From contig NZ_JAIWYX010000004.1 in NCBI RefSeq assembly GCF_020251205.1, forward strand, positions 248,001 to 312,000: 64,000 nt of DNA, in the 5' to 3' direction. A model generated the notes under the pieces. It searched no databases and was not told the DNA's origin. It was given only the letters and a program-made list of their open reading frames with translations. The position numbers were made by a program, and so were the translations under genes. The stretch is from Arthrobacter sp. M4. Lineage in GTDB: Bacteria; Actinomycetota; Actinomycetes; Actinomycetales; Micrococcaceae. This document shows, in pieces, positions 34,683-44,464 of this stretch (within the stretch, counting starts at the first letter, position 1; each line of letters opens with the position of its first letter).

Positions 34683-35160
34683 GGCACAGTCCCTTTCTCC
34701 CCGCGGCTGCTGAATAAGCTCACCTCGTTGACGGTGACCGGTGGTTTCATGATCAACGCTGGCGAGGGAGTATATTTCCACGCACGTATTGTCGGCGTGG
34801 AACTGAAAACAGGAGCAGAACTAATCGGCGCCACTCTAATCGCCGAAATGGCATAGCGGCATGATTTTGCCCGCACAGGTCCCGAAAATCAAGAACAATT
34901 TACAAATACCGAAGGATAAATAAATAGTGCCGACGCACCCGGACGGCTGAGGGGTTGGCGCGGACATCACAACGATGCCAGTGGTTCAACAACGATGCCA
35001 GTGGTTCAACGTCGATCACAGGGTGGGTCCGCGTTGTCGGCGTCCCCAACTCTCGCAAAGAGTCCGCTGGACCCCTATGGATGACAGCGGCCTTCCACTT
35101 TGAGCGAACGCTGGTTTGTGACAAGCGGCTTCAAGCAGTGGCGTGTTAATTTGGGGGTTC
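34683..35160. other. AT-richer divergent intergenic region with 20-bp tandem repeat
   Basis: No gene found. It separates the divergent GMC and phosphatase genes. A perfect 20-bp duplication, AACGATGCCAGTGGTTCAAC, stands at 34971-34990 and 34991-35010. The stretch around 34880-34930 is AT-rich and may hold promoters. A 74-codon minus-strand frame spanning the repeat has no protein features. Confidence 0.55.
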
Positions 35161-35790
35161 ATGCCTACACCGCAAGAAAGAGCTGCCGCCGTGGAATCGA
35201 ACCGTCCCGTCCGAATCCTCACCGTCTGCACTGGCAACATTTGCCGGTCCCCGGTGGCCGAACGCCTCCTGCAGGCCGGGCTGGACCAGATTCTTCCCGA
35301 TGTCTTCGAAGTCCGCAGCGCCGGAACCCGCGCCTTGGTCGACGAACCCATGCAGCCCCAATCGGCCGAGATCGTCCGGACGTACGGCGGCTTCCCCGAT
35401 GGCTTCCTCTCCCGCCAACTGACTGCAAAGATCCTCCGCGAGAGCGACCTGGTCCTGACAATGTCTTCCAACCACCGCGGCGAGGTGCTGCAACTGGATG
35501 CGTCGCTGCTCAAACGCACTTTCACTATCCGCGAGTTCGCCAGGATGCTAGACGTCGTGGCCGAGCGCGGCGAAGGCGCCGCACCGACGTCGGACCCCGC
35601 CTCGTTCTGGCGCGAGCTTCCGCGGCTTGCCGCCTCGGTCCGGCATCTCGCGCTGACTCACGAGCCGGGCGAGAACGACGTAGTGGACCCGTTCCGTCGG
35701 GCCCCCGAGGTGTACCGGGAAATGGAAGACCAACTGGCCCCCGCAATCCTCACCATCCTGCGCTTCGCCCGCGTGACCTCCGGCGCCTAG
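35161..35790 (+). CDS. Low-molecular-weight protein-tyrosine phosphatase
   Basis: 209-aa phosphatase. The P-loop CTGNICRS (CX5R-S) lies near residue 23, and the general-acid Asp is in DVVDPFRRAPE near the C-terminus. It is somewhat longer than the usual 150-180 aa because of an inserted segment before the DP loop. Members of this family dephosphorylate BY-kinases, and this is the only candidate in the window for the kinase at 315. ATG 35161 follows GGGGG; the frame is open to 35143. Confidence 0.87.
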   Translation: MPTPQERAAAVESNRPVRILTVCTGNICRSPVAERLLQAGLDQILPDVFEVRSAGTRALVDEPMQPQSAEIVRTYGGFPDGFLSRQLTAKILRESDLVLTMSSNHRGEVLQLDASLLKRTFTIREFARMLDVVAERGEGAAPTSDPASFWRELPRLAASVRHLALTHEPGENDVVDPFRRAPEVYREMEDQLAPAILTILRFARVTSGA

Positions 35791-35850
35791 CGCCGCCGGC
35801 ACCGCTATCGCCGTCGGCACGCTTTCGCCGTCGAACCACGACGGCGACCG

Positions 35851-37347
35851 TCACCCGATGATGGGCCGCTCCTCCGGGAGGCGGAACAGGCGTGGGTGCG
35901 AGGACAGCGCCAGCGCCGACGCCACAGTAATGGTGCCGATCCGACCGATGAACATCAGGGCCATGAGCACCCACTGGGCAGACTCGGGCATCAGATGCGT
36001 GATGCCGGTACTCAGGCCCGATGCGGAAAACGCGGAGACGGCTTCAAAGAGCACACGCTCCAATCCGAAGTCCGTAAGCATAAGCAGCAAAAGCGTTCCG
36101 GCAAGCACCGTGCCGAGGCCGATCAGCGCCACCGAAAGTGCTTGTCGTTGGACCGACGGGCTGATGGACCGGTTTCCAATAGTCACGTCTTCACGTCCGC
36201 GGACCTCGGTCCAGATGGCGTAGCCAAGGATCAAGAAGGTGGTGATCTTGATGCCACCGGCTGTGCCGGCGCTGCCGCCACCGATAAACATCAGCAGGTT
36301 GGTGACCAGCAGCGTCTCCGGCGACGCCGCTCCATAGTCGATGCCTGAGAACCCGGCAGTCCGTGGGAAAACACTGCCGGACAGCGACTCCAAGACTTTG
36401 CCGCCACTGTCCATCTGGCCCAAGGTCCCGGGCCTGTTCCATTCGAACGCTCCGAACAGGAGGGCACCCGCGAGGATCAGGAATAGGGTGCCAAAGACCG
36501 TCAGGCGGACATGTACTGTCCACTTCCTAAGACGCAGGCCGTCCCGGGACAGTGCCACGATCACCGGCAATCCCAGGCCACCGACTATCACAGCAACACA
36601 CACCGGCACCACGATCCACGGGTCGCCACCGAACGCAGCCACATTGCCCGAGTACAAAGTGAATCCTGCGTTGTTGAACGCGGACACCGATTGGAACAAG
36701 CCATGCCAAAGGGCCGGGCCGGGGTTGTGGTCGTACTCGGACCAGAATCGGGCAGCCAGGAGGAGCAATACGATGCCCTCCGTGATGACGGTGATGCGCG
36801 CTACCCGGAGCAAAACGGCCCTGACATCGCCAAAATCGGGAGTCTGCGTCTCTGCTTCAGTGACCAGTGTTCCACGCACTCCCACGCCCTTGCGGACCTG
36901 GGTTGTCAGGAGGGTTGCCACCGCCATGATCCCGAACCCTCCCAGTTGGACGAGCACCAGGATCACTGTCTGGCCGAATGGGGACCAGTACGTGGCTGTG
37001 TCCACTGTGGACAGCCCGACAAGGCACACCGCCGAAACCGAGGTGAACAGCGCGGACATAACGGCATCCAGTTCGCTGGCCTCGGTGATGCCCGATCCAG
37101 CCTCAGAAGCGGCGTGGGAGGCTGGCAGCAGCAACAGAGCAGCGCCGGCGATGATCACCAGCAAGTATGCCAACGGAATAGACCTAATCGGGTGGAACAG
37201 CGCCCTCCGAAGCCCGGAGGTGCGTTCGAGCGAGGATTCCTGCGGCCGAATAGCGCTGCCATCCGGCCTGCCAACAACCCTTCGAGCCTGGTCCCTTGTG
37301 CCGCGCTCCCCTATTTCCGCGTCTTTCCCCCTCAGTTCGTGGCTCAT
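35851..37347 (-). CDS. TrkH/KtrB-family potassium channel subunit
   Basis: 498-aa membrane protein of the Trk/Ktr type. Four pore-type repeats are recognisable: ALFTSVSAVCLVGLST, LFQSVSAFNNAGFTLYS, GSVFPRTAGFSGIDY and LFEAVSAFSASGLSTGIT, each with the conserved Gly of the selectivity filter. The charged N-terminus (first 50 residues) is longer than usual. GGAGAGG precedes ATG 37347. Family members need a TrkA/KtrA RCK subunit for regulated K+ uptake, and none is encoded next to this gene. Confidence 0.88.
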   Translation of the reverse strand: MSHELRGKDAEIGERGTRDQARRVVGRPDGSAIRPQESSLERTSGLRRALFHPIRSIPLAYLLVIIAGAALLLLPASHAASEAGSGITEASELDAVMSALFTSVSAVCLVGLSTVDTATYWSPFGQTVILVLVQLGGFGIMAVATLLTTQVRKGVGVRGTLVTEAETQTPDFGDVRAVLLRVARITVITEGIVLLLLAARFWSEYDHNPGPALWHGLFQSVSAFNNAGFTLYSGNVAAFGGDPWIVVPVCVAVIVGGLGLPVIVALSRDGLRLRKWTVHVRLTVFGTLFLILAGALLFGAFEWNRPGTLGQMDSGGKVLESLSGSVFPRTAGFSGIDYGAASPETLLVTNLLMFIGGGSAGTAGGIKITTFLILGYAIWTEVRGREDVTIGNRSISPSVQRQALSVALIGLGTVLAGTLLLLMLTDFGLERVLFEAVSAFSASGLSTGITHLMPESAQWVLMALMFIGRIGTITVASALALSSHPRLFRLPEERPIIG

Positions 37348-37489
37348 GCTGGCCTCTCCTCCGGATGCCGCCGCCCGCCGTCGCGCTTTTACTGACGCTG
37401 AACGGTGGCGGCCACTGGTGGTCTTTTAGCGGAGGCTAACACCGCCACCGAGCACCGAGCCGTGGCATTTACGAAATCCTTACGCCGGG

Positions 37490-37512
37490 CGGGCTTGTGC
37501 TCAACAAGCCCG
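37490..37512 (-). terminator. Candidate terminator hairpin after the Nramp gene
   Basis: A 9-bp perfect stem (CGGGCTTGT / ACAAGCCCG) with a 5-base loop begins three bases after the stop codon of the Nramp transporter gene. No T tract follows on the minus strand, so it may be a weak or Rho-assisted terminator. Confidence 0.4.
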
Positions 37513-37514
37513 GG

Positions 37515-38765
37515 CTATGCCTCCAGAACTGTCAGGACAATGAGCACTACGTTGAGGCCCACAATGAGCACCGCACTGCAGATTCCGGCAATGCGCAGCG
37601 GGGTCGAGTCCACATGGACACCCATCACTTCACGGTCTCCGGTCAGCCGGATGAGCGGAATGAGGGCGAATGGGATGCCGAAGCTGAGCAGGACCTGGCT
37701 GACCACCAGGGCCCAGGTCGGCTCGGCGCCCATGCCAAGGACAGCCAATGCGGGAATAAGGGTGATGAGCCGGCGCAACATGATCGGAATGCGGACTTTG
37801 AGCAGCCCGCCCATGATGGTGGCGCCTGCGTAGCAGCCCACTGAGGTGGAGGCCAGCCCGGAAGCCAGCAGGCCGATGCCGAAAACCATCCCAACCACGG
37901 GACCCAGCGCGGAGACAATCGCGGCATGGGCACCGGCGATGGTGTCTGTGCCCTCGACGCCACGGAGGCTGGAAGCGGCCAGGAGCAACATGGCGATGTT
38001 CACGGCACCGGCCACCAACAGGGCTCCGACCACGTCAATGCGCGTGGCCCGGATGAGGCGGGTCGTCTGCTCAACGCCTGCAGACAGTCCGTGCCGGTCG
38101 CGTGCCAGCGCCGAGTGAAGGTAGATCGCGTGCGGCATCACAGTTGCGCCGAGCATGCTTGCCGCAAGCAGCACCGTCTCCACGCCGTCGAAGCGCGGCA
38201 GCAGTCCCGTCAGCGCCTCTCCCGGGACAGGAGGATTGACGAAGAGCCCGGTCATGAATCCCACTGCGATCACCACCAGCAACGTGATGATCACACTCTC
38301 AAAAGCGCGTTGGCCTCGCATGGACTGAATAGCGAGCAACAGCATGGACGCCGCCCCGACAATAACGCCACCGGCCAGCAAGGGGATGCCGAAAAGCAGA
38401 TTCAATGCCACGGCGCCGCCGATCACCTCGGCCATGTCCGTAGCGCCCGCGACTACCTCAGCCTGCAGCCAGTATGCGCGGCGACTCCTCGTTCCCAAGC
38501 GACGCCCCAAGATCTCCGGCAGGCTCATCCCCGTCGCAAGGCCCAGTTTCGCCGACTGGTACTGCACCAGCACAGCCATGGCGTTGGCCGCCACCAAAAC
38601 CCACACCAAGAGGAAGCCATGCTGGGCGCCAGCGGTCAGGTTCGCAGCGACGTTGCCTGGATCGACATAAGCGATCGCAGCCACAAAGGCAGGCCCAAGC
38701 AGAAGAAGCCGCCGCCAAAGCCGGGGGCCGGGGGCAGTTCTGGTGAGGAGGGCGGGAGCAGTCAT
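37515..38765 (-). CDS. mntH: Nramp-family divalent metal transporter (MntH-like)
   Basis: 416-aa proton-coupled Mn2+/Fe2+ importer with about 11 membrane segments. The family metal-site motif DPGN is at about residue 36 (AYVDPGNVAANLTAG), and the second site MPH is in LGATVMPHAIYLHS near 210. ATG 38765 is chosen because AAAGGTG lies five bases upstream; the frame is also open to 38792. An inverted repeat around GGGTACCC lies upstream. It follows the K+ channel gene order on the minus strand but is separated by 167 bp. Confidence 0.9.
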   Translation of the reverse strand: MTAPALLTRTAPGPRLWRRLLLLGPAFVAAIAYVDPGNVAANLTAGAQHGFLLVWVLVAANAMAVLVQYQSAKLGLATGMSLPEILGRRLGTRSRRAYWLQAEVVAGATDMAEVIGGAVALNLLFGIPLLAGGVIVGAASMLLLAIQSMRGQRAFESVIITLLVVIAVGFMTGLFVNPPVPGEALTGLLPRFDGVETVLLAASMLGATVMPHAIYLHSALARDRHGLSAGVEQTTRLIRATRIDVVGALLVAGAVNIAMLLLAASSLRGVEGTDTIAGAHAAIVSALGPVVGMVFGIGLLASGLASTSVGCYAGATIMGGLLKVRIPIMLRRLITLIPALAVLGMGAEPTWALVVSQVLLSFGIPFALIPLIRLTGDREVMGVHVDSTPLRIAGICSAVLIVGLNVVLIVLTVLEA

Positions 38766-38800
38766 TGGCACACCTTTGAGCGGGAACGACAAACAGTTGT

Positions 38801-38817
38801 TTTAGGGTACCCGAACT
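38801..38817. promoter_or_regulatory. Candidate metal-regulator operator upstream of mntH
   Basis: TTAGGGTACCCGAA is an imperfect dyad centred on the GGGTACCC palindrome, about 40 bp before the mntH start. Its TTNGG-N4-CCNAA layout resembles operators of the DtxR/MntR family. No regulator gene is present nearby, so this is a weak assignment. Confidence 0.35.
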
Positions 38818-38951
38818 TTGATGCTCAGGTCTACCGAATAAATATGACTAATACCCCCGGACCTCGGCCCAGTTCGCGAATGCCCCCTGCGACCGCAACC
38901 AAAAGGTGTCCCATTCGTGGCCAAATTGAGGCCCTGTGATTTCCGCCACAC

Positions 38952-40013
38952 ATGGCCCAACGGTGGTACCGTCCGGTCATGAGCGGACGACGGCGACTGG
39001 TGCCGGCAGCGTTGCTGGCAGTTCTGATGGTGCTTGGCATCTTCCTCGCAAGCTGCTTCGGCAATGGCGGGCCCAGTCCGTCGTCGAGCAGTCCCAGCCC
39101 GACGACCAGCAGCCCCACGCCCACACCAACACCAACACCGACTCCCCCGCCGGCACCGGCAGCTCCTCAACCACCAAAAATCCCGGACCTGGCTCCAGGC
39201 GCGATGAACATCCTGGTGATCGGCAGCGACAGCCGCGGCAACGCCCGTGAGCAAGCGGCGTGGACAGCCGCAACCGGCGAGAGCCAGGACCACCGCTCCG
39301 ATTGCCTGGTGCTGGTGCACATTCCTGCCGACCGCAAGCAAATATTCGGCATCTCGATCATGCGCGACATGTTTGTAGACGTTCCCGGCTACGGCACCAA
39401 CAAGATCAACAGCAGCCTGGAAGTTGGCGGAATCCCAGAGGTGGTCCGAACAGTCGAATCACTCCTCGGAACGCATATTGACCACACCGCCATGCTGGAC
39501 TTCCACGGCTTCAAGCTGCTCACCGATGCCCTGGGCGGCGTGGATGTGAACGTCACCACGCCATTCCAAGCGACATTTGAAACTCAGCACCAATTCGTGG
39601 CTGGTGTGAACCATTTGGACGGGCAGGCCGCACTGGAGTTTGTCCGCGAGCGCTACGCCTTTGTTGACGGGGATTTCCAGCGCGTCCGCAACCAACAGAC
39701 GCTCCTCCGGGCAATCCTGGCCAAGGTCTGGGGAAGCCTGCAGGACCCAGCCACCTTGCTGGGACTGGTGCAGTTCGCAGCCGGTGACCTCGTGGTGGAC
39801 CAAGGCTACGACTGGCTGTCGGTCGCGACCCTGGCGTATGGCATGCGGACCATAGACCCTGCTGCCGCGGTGTTCTTCACCTTGCCAACAGCGGGTGTGG
39901 GCAATGTTGGTGGCGCCTCGGTGGTCTTCCCTGACTACGGCGGGATCAATGAAGTAGCAGTGGCCCTGCGCGACGGCACCCTGCCGCAGTACGCAGCGGC
40001 GCACGGCTACTAA
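38952..40013 (+). CDS. LytR-CpsA-Psr (LCP) family protein
   Basis: LCP proteins attach polymers to peptidoglycan from undecaprenyl-linked precursors. The LCP core is present: MNILVIGSDSRGN with the catalytic-type Asp/Arg, DCLVLVHIPADRKQIFGISIMRDMFVDVP, and FQRVRNQQTLLRAIL. The N-terminus has one hydrophobic segment ending LASC, followed by a Ser/Pro/Thr linker with repeated TP. LASC is a lipobox, unusual for LCP proteins, which mostly keep a transmembrane anchor. ATG 38979 is an alternative start. It is the only LCP gene in the window and could serve the EPS locus. Confidence 0.88.
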   Translation: MAQRWYRPVMSGRRRLVPAALLAVLMVLGIFLASCFGNGGPSPSSSSPSPTTSSPTPTPTPTPTPPPAPAAPQPPKIPDLAPGAMNILVIGSDSRGNAREQAAWTAATGESQDHRSDCLVLVHIPADRKQIFGISIMRDMFVDVPGYGTNKINSSLEVGGIPEVVRTVESLLGTHIDHTAMLDFHGFKLLTDALGGVDVNVTTPFQATFETQHQFVAGVNHLDGQAALEFVRERYAFVDGDFQRVRNQQTLLRAILAKVWGSLQDPATLLGLVQFAAGDLVVDQGYDWLSVATLAYGMRTIDPAAAVFFTLPTAGVGNVGGASVVFPDYGGINEVAVALRDGTLPQYAAAHGY

Positions 40014-40109
40014 GGCAAAACCTCATTGAGTCCGATCTGCAGAAGCTGCGGTCTGGCCGTTCCGATCTTTATGCTGCAGAATGCTGCCAAATGACCCGGA
40101 GGTGTCGCA

Positions 40110-41660
40110 GTGACTCCCGCATCGGACGGTGCACGGCCGGAAGGTAAACCTGTCTCACTCTGGACTGTTACCGCCGGAACTACCGACTACCCCGCCTTGC
40201 GCGAGGACATGGAAGTCGATGTGGCGGTGATCGGGGCGGGCATCGCGGGGCTGACCGCCGCGCTTGCGCTCAAACGCGCCGGCCGCACGGTCGCGGTCAT
40301 CGAGGCTGCCCGAGTCGGGACCGGCGTCACTGGCCACACAACCGGCAAAGTCACTTCCCTGCATCGGCTGGCCTATACCGGGCTCGCACGCAGCCACGGC
40401 ACCGACACCGCCCGCACGTACGGGCAGGCGAACCAGGCCGCGATCGAGCACATTGCGCACGTCGTGGCCGGGGAGGGCATCGACTGCGACTTCCGCCGAG
40501 TCGCCAACTACACGTACACCGAATCCGACAATGCGCTGGGACTCGTCCGCGCCGAAGCCAACCTTGCCGCGCAACTGGGCCTACCTTCCACGTTCACCAC
40601 CGATGTACCGCTACCTTTCGCGGTCAAGGGCGCGGTCCGGTTCGACGGGCAGGCGCAAATCCACTCCGTGAAATACCTCCAAGGACTTGCCCGGGCCGTA
40701 AACGGCGAAGGGAGCTTCGTATTCGAGCAAACACGTGCCCAGCGAGTGCACGACGGTACCCCCGGCGCTGTCGTCACTGAGCATGGCACAGTCCACGCAC
40801 GGGACATTGTTGTGGCCACCAATGTGCCTTTCGACGCCCGCGGCCTGTTCTACCTGCGTTGCCACCCACACCGTTCCTACATCGTCGCCGGACGAGTGGA
40901 CACCCCGCCCCTGGATGCTACGTTCATCAGCGCCGACGAACCGATGCGCTCCATTCTGACTCTGAACGTCGGCGGGACCAGTTACGTGCTGGCCGGTGGC
41001 GAAGGCCATCGCGTGTCCGAGGCCGGAGATACCAGGGGGCGCTACGGCAGACTCGCAGCCTTCGCCCACGATCGCCTGGACGCCACCCAGGTGGACTACC
41101 GCTGGTCTACCCAGGACGCGATGCCGCTGGACGGGATGCCCTACGTCGGACTCGCCTCCCCCTTTGCCAAGCACGTGTATGTCATCACAGGCCTTCGCAA
41201 ATGGGGCCTGACGAACGGAACCGTGGCCGCGCTCATTCTTGCCGACACCATAAACGGCCAGAAAAACCCGTGGGCCCGTGTGTTCAACAGCAACCGGATC
41301 ACCCCATTGGCCAGCGCCAGCCGGTTCGTCCGGGAGAACACCAAAACCTTCACGGCAATCCTGACGGGCAAACTCGCTAGCAGGCGACCCGGCCACGAAA
41401 TCCTGGCCCCCGGGACCGGAACAGTCATCAAAATCGGCGGCCAGGACACAGCAGTCTACAAAGACGAAGAGGGGCAGGTCCGCACCCTCTCCGCAACCTG
41501 CACGCACCTGGGCTGCACCGTCGGCTTCAACCCCTCCGACACCACCTGGGACTGCCCATGCCACGGCTCACGATACGCCACTGACGGCACCGTCATCCAA
41601 GGACCAGCCACCAAAAACCTCGCCCCCGGACCGTCCCGCCTCCCGGAAGGCCTGGCCTAA
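40110..41660 (+). CDS. FAD-dependent oxidoreductase with C-terminal Rieske domain
   Basis: 516-aa protein. The N-terminal DAO-type flavoprotein has VDVAVIGAGIAGLTAALALKR (about 32-52) and the GHTTGKVTSLH loop. The Rieske [2Fe-2S] domain lies at about 435-510 with CTHLGC and CPCHG ligands (Cys-His pairs intact). This architecture occurs in Bacillus YhfW and many actinobacterial proteins of unknown substrate. No oxygenase subunit adjoins. It starts at GTG 40110 with GGAGGTG upstream. Confidence 0.87.
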   Translation: MTPASDGARPEGKPVSLWTVTAGTTDYPALREDMEVDVAVIGAGIAGLTAALALKRAGRTVAVIEAARVGTGVTGHTTGKVTSLHRLAYTGLARSHGTDTARTYGQANQAAIEHIAHVVAGEGIDCDFRRVANYTYTESDNALGLVRAEANLAAQLGLPSTFTTDVPLPFAVKGAVRFDGQAQIHSVKYLQGLARAVNGEGSFVFEQTRAQRVHDGTPGAVVTEHGTVHARDIVVATNVPFDARGLFYLRCHPHRSYIVAGRVDTPPLDATFISADEPMRSILTLNVGGTSYVLAGGEGHRVSEAGDTRGRYGRLAAFAHDRLDATQVDYRWSTQDAMPLDGMPYVGLASPFAKHVYVITGLRKWGLTNGTVAALILADTINGQKNPWARVFNSNRITPLASASRFVRENTKTFTAILTGKLASRRPGHEILAPGTGTVIKIGGQDTAVYKDEEGQVRTLSATCTHLGCTVGFNPSDTTWDCPCHGSRYATDGTVIQGPATKNLAPGPSRLPEGLA

Positions 41661-41716
41661 CAACGCACATCCCAGGGCGCTGTCCCCGGGGCGTCCACCA
41701 AGGGCGCCCCAAGAGA

Positions 41717-44464
41717 CTAGCCGACAGGCTGGGACTCGGCCTCCCGCCGTCGGGCCTTCAACGCGGAAGCGCGGGTCCCGGACGTGCGGGTCCCGGACGC
41801 GCGACACCACGAGGGAACCGCCCTGGACAGCCGCATGTGCAGCCGCTCCGCACCTCCCATCATGCGGACCGAAATCGTCCAATAGGCGATACCTGCCATG
41901 ACGGACAGCACCACGGCCAGTTCGGGCTGGTGTTCCTTGAAATCCGGGAAAATCACCCAGTGCGTCACGTAGATGTAGAGGGAAGCGCTGGCGATAACGC
42001 CCACCAGGCGGTGCAGGAAAGTAGGCAACGGGATGGCGGGAACCCACGCGATCAGGAGAATCCCAGCCACGATCGTTGCCTCGCGCCACGGGTTGTCGAA
42101 GTACCCCGGCACGGTCAGGACTATGAGAAGGGAAAGCGCCAGCCGCTGGGGCCACGTCCGTGCCCGGGCGATCGCCCAGCCCAGCGCGAAAAGCCAAAGC
42201 ACCGGCCTGGTGTGGAGGATGTCGAACGGCACCAGGTTGTAGCGGAACAGCAATCCGAAGCCCATCAGCCCCACCGGAAAGGCGAGTGGGAAGCGCTTCT
42301 CCGCGCGGTGTGCCCACGGAATTGCCAGCAGCGCCATTATCCCCACGAGGCAGTACACCAGGACCTCGATGAACCAGAAGTGCCATGCGTCAGTCCACTC
42401 CACGGGCCCGATCATCGTATTCAGGAGGAACAGATTGGCTGTGGTGTAGTGGAATTTGTCGTCGGAGAGCAGCATCACGGCGGCAATGAAAGTCACGGTG
42501 GGCAGCACAACACGGGCGAGGCTTCGCAGCTGTCTGCGCAACCTGGGGAGTCGTTCACCGCCAAGCTGGAAGCGTGCGAAGTTGTAACCTGCGATTGCCA
42601 TCAAGACGTGGGCGGTGCCCGGCCATTGGATCAGGTCAATGTGTGTGCTGATGATAGTCAGGATCGCCACGGCCCGAAGCGCAATACTCGTCTCCATCGG
42701 CGCGACGATCCGGCGGAAGCGCTTTGCGAACGCGGACCGCTTGGGCGTTCGGCGCGACAGGTCCTTGACGGGAGTGACGTGCCAGTTCGCGGGTAGGTGG
42801 CCCAGGGAGCGTTCAAGCCGCACAGAGGCCGCGACGTACGACAGCGAGTCGCCGCCCAGGGAGACGAAGGTATCATCGTCGCCGATGTCGTCGAGTTCCA
42901 GGGCGTCGGCGAAGATCCGCTTCACGTCGTCCGGTGAGCCGGCAGCAGCGGGGTCCGTGCCGTCGTCGGGCATTCCGTTGCCGTGTCCGGTGCCGCGCCC
43001 GACGGCGGAAGTCCCGACGACGGCGCCCGTCGCCTCAGTTGGCCCGGCTGGCTGGGCGGCGAGGGCGAGGACTGCCGGATAGTCGGTCTTTCCGGTGGCC
43101 AGGCGGGGCAGTTCCTCAACGGCGCGGATTACGACGGCGGCGCGCGGCAGCCCGAGGTCGCTCGCCAAAGTCTTGGCCAGCAGGCGCTCATCGTGTTGGC
43201 CCTCGACGGCCACTACCAGCTTCGCGTCCGTCCCGGCGCAGGCAGCCTTGATGCCCATCCCGGCGAGCAGCTTCTCCACCTGCCCGAGGTCGATACGCAG
43301 GCCTACAATCTTCACGAAGCGGCTGCGGCGTCCCACCACTTCAAACAAGCCGTTGGGGTGCTGGCGGGCAAGGTCGCCCGTGCGCAGTTCCTCGACGGTC
43401 CGACCAAGTCCGAGGTCCGCGGGAATCTGCGCGTAGCCGAGCATCACGTTGGGGCCGCTGTAGACGAGTTCGCCGTGCTCCAGGCCGGACACGGGATCAA
43501 TCCGGAAGGAACCCCCTGGCACGGCCACACCGATGGTTCCCGAATTCTTCTCCGCAAGGTGCGGCGGCAGGTAGGCCATCCGGGCTGTGGCTTCGGTTGC
43601 CCCGTACATAACGTAGAGCTCCCAGCCCCTTCGCCTGCCGAGTGCGGCGTAGCGGGACACCGTCTCCGGAGCTAGCTTGCCGCCCGCCTGCGTAATGTAG
43701 CGCAGAGTGGGCAAATCCCGCTCCGCGAAGCCCGCCCGATCCAGCAGCTCGAAGGTGTAGGGAACGGCGGCGAAGGATGTCGCCTGGCGGTTTTGGAACA
43801 GTTGCCAGAAGCATTCATCCACCACGGACAAGCTGGTCAGCACCAATGCCCCGCCACGCAGCAGGTGGCTGTTGATGACTGAGAGCCCGTAGCAGTAATA
43901 CATGGGCAGGGTGGTCATGGCACGGTCGTCCGCTGTGATGCCGAGGTATTCGGCGATGGACTCCGCGTTGGATTCGATGTTTTGGCGCGACAGCCGGACG
44001 AGCTTGGGGGAACCCGTAGAACCAGAAGTACTGAGGAGCAGGGCGAGGTCAGGATGCAGCTCGTGGATGGTGTGGGTGCGGATCTCGTCAATCTGCGGCT
44101 CGCCGGATACGGGAGCGCCTAGAGCACCAGACGCCCGAGCAGCCGACGCCGGCCGGATGACGACGTCGGGATCGTAGGCCTCTACAAGCGAAGCGAGCGC
44201 CGCCGGGTTGTCCGAGGGCGCCAGCAACAAGGGGTGGCCGCTCGACAGTGCCGCAAGGTAGGCCACCAGGGATTCAACGCTGTTATCCGCCGCAAGCACC
44301 ACCAAACGGCGGGCATGGCCCAGGCGGTCAGCGAAATCCTGGACCCGTCCGGCCAATTCGGCGTAGGTGATCGACCGGGCGCCGGTGAGGATGGCGGGCC
44401 GGTTGCCGTGGCGGTCTAGGTCTGAAGCAAAAGAGACCCCCGCGAATTTAAGGGGGAAGTTCAC
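41717..44464 (-). CDS. Three-domain protein: AMP-forming acyl/aminoacyl ligase, carrier domain, acyltransferase-3
   Basis: About 915 aa. Residues 1-450 are an adenylation domain (LLLSTSGSTGSPKLVRLS; MYGATEATARMAYLPP; RTGDLARQHPNG; ATGKTDYPAV with the C-terminal Lys). A carrier domain follows with the phosphopantetheine site LGGDSL near 537. From about 589 an acyltransferase-3 membrane domain begins (METSIALRAVAILTIISTHIDL) with ten or so hydrophobic segments. The arrangement suggests activation of an acid, loading on the carrier and transfer to an extracytoplasmic acceptor. The Gly/Thr-rich linker before the carrier contains TSAVGRGTG. The start may be GTG 44464 or TTG 44500. No other NRPS genes adjoin. 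Confidence 0.85.
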   Translation of the reverse strand: MNFPLKFAGVSFASDLDRHGNRPAILTGARSITYAELAGRVQDFADRLGHARRLVVLAADNSVESLVAYLAALSSGHPLLLAPSDNPAALASLVEAYDPDVVIRPASAARASGALGAPVSGEPQIDEIRTHTIHELHPDLALLLSTSGSTGSPKLVRLSRQNIESNAESIAEYLGITADDRAMTTLPMYYCYGLSVINSHLLRGGALVLTSLSVVDECFWQLFQNRQATSFAAVPYTFELLDRAGFAERDLPTLRYITQAGGKLAPETVSRYAALGRRRGWELYVMYGATEATARMAYLPPHLAEKNSGTIGVAVPGGSFRIDPVSGLEHGELVYSGPNVMLGYAQIPADLGLGRTVEELRTGDLARQHPNGLFEVVGRRSRFVKIVGLRIDLGQVEKLLAGMGIKAACAGTDAKLVVAVEGQHDERLLAKTLASDLGLPRAAVVIRAVEELPRLATGKTDYPAVLALAAQPAGPTEATGAVVGTSAVGRGTGHGNGMPDDGTDPAAAGSPDDVKRIFADALELDDIGDDDTFVSLGGDSLSYVAASVRLERSLGHLPANWHVTPVKDLSRRTPKRSAFAKRFRRIVAPMETSIALRAVAILTIISTHIDLIQWPGTAHVLMAIAGYNFARFQLGGERLPRLRRQLRSLARVVLPTVTFIAAVMLLSDDKFHYTTANLFLLNTMIGPVEWTDAWHFWFIEVLVYCLVGIMALLAIPWAHRAEKRFPLAFPVGLMGFGLLFRYNLVPFDILHTRPVLWLFALGWAIARARTWPQRLALSLLIVLTVPGYFDNPWREATIVAGILLIAWVPAIPLPTFLHRLVGVIASASLYIYVTHWVIFPDFKEHQPELAVVLSVMAGIAYWTISVRMMGGAERLHMRLSRAVPSWCRASGTRTSGTRASALKARRREAESQPVG

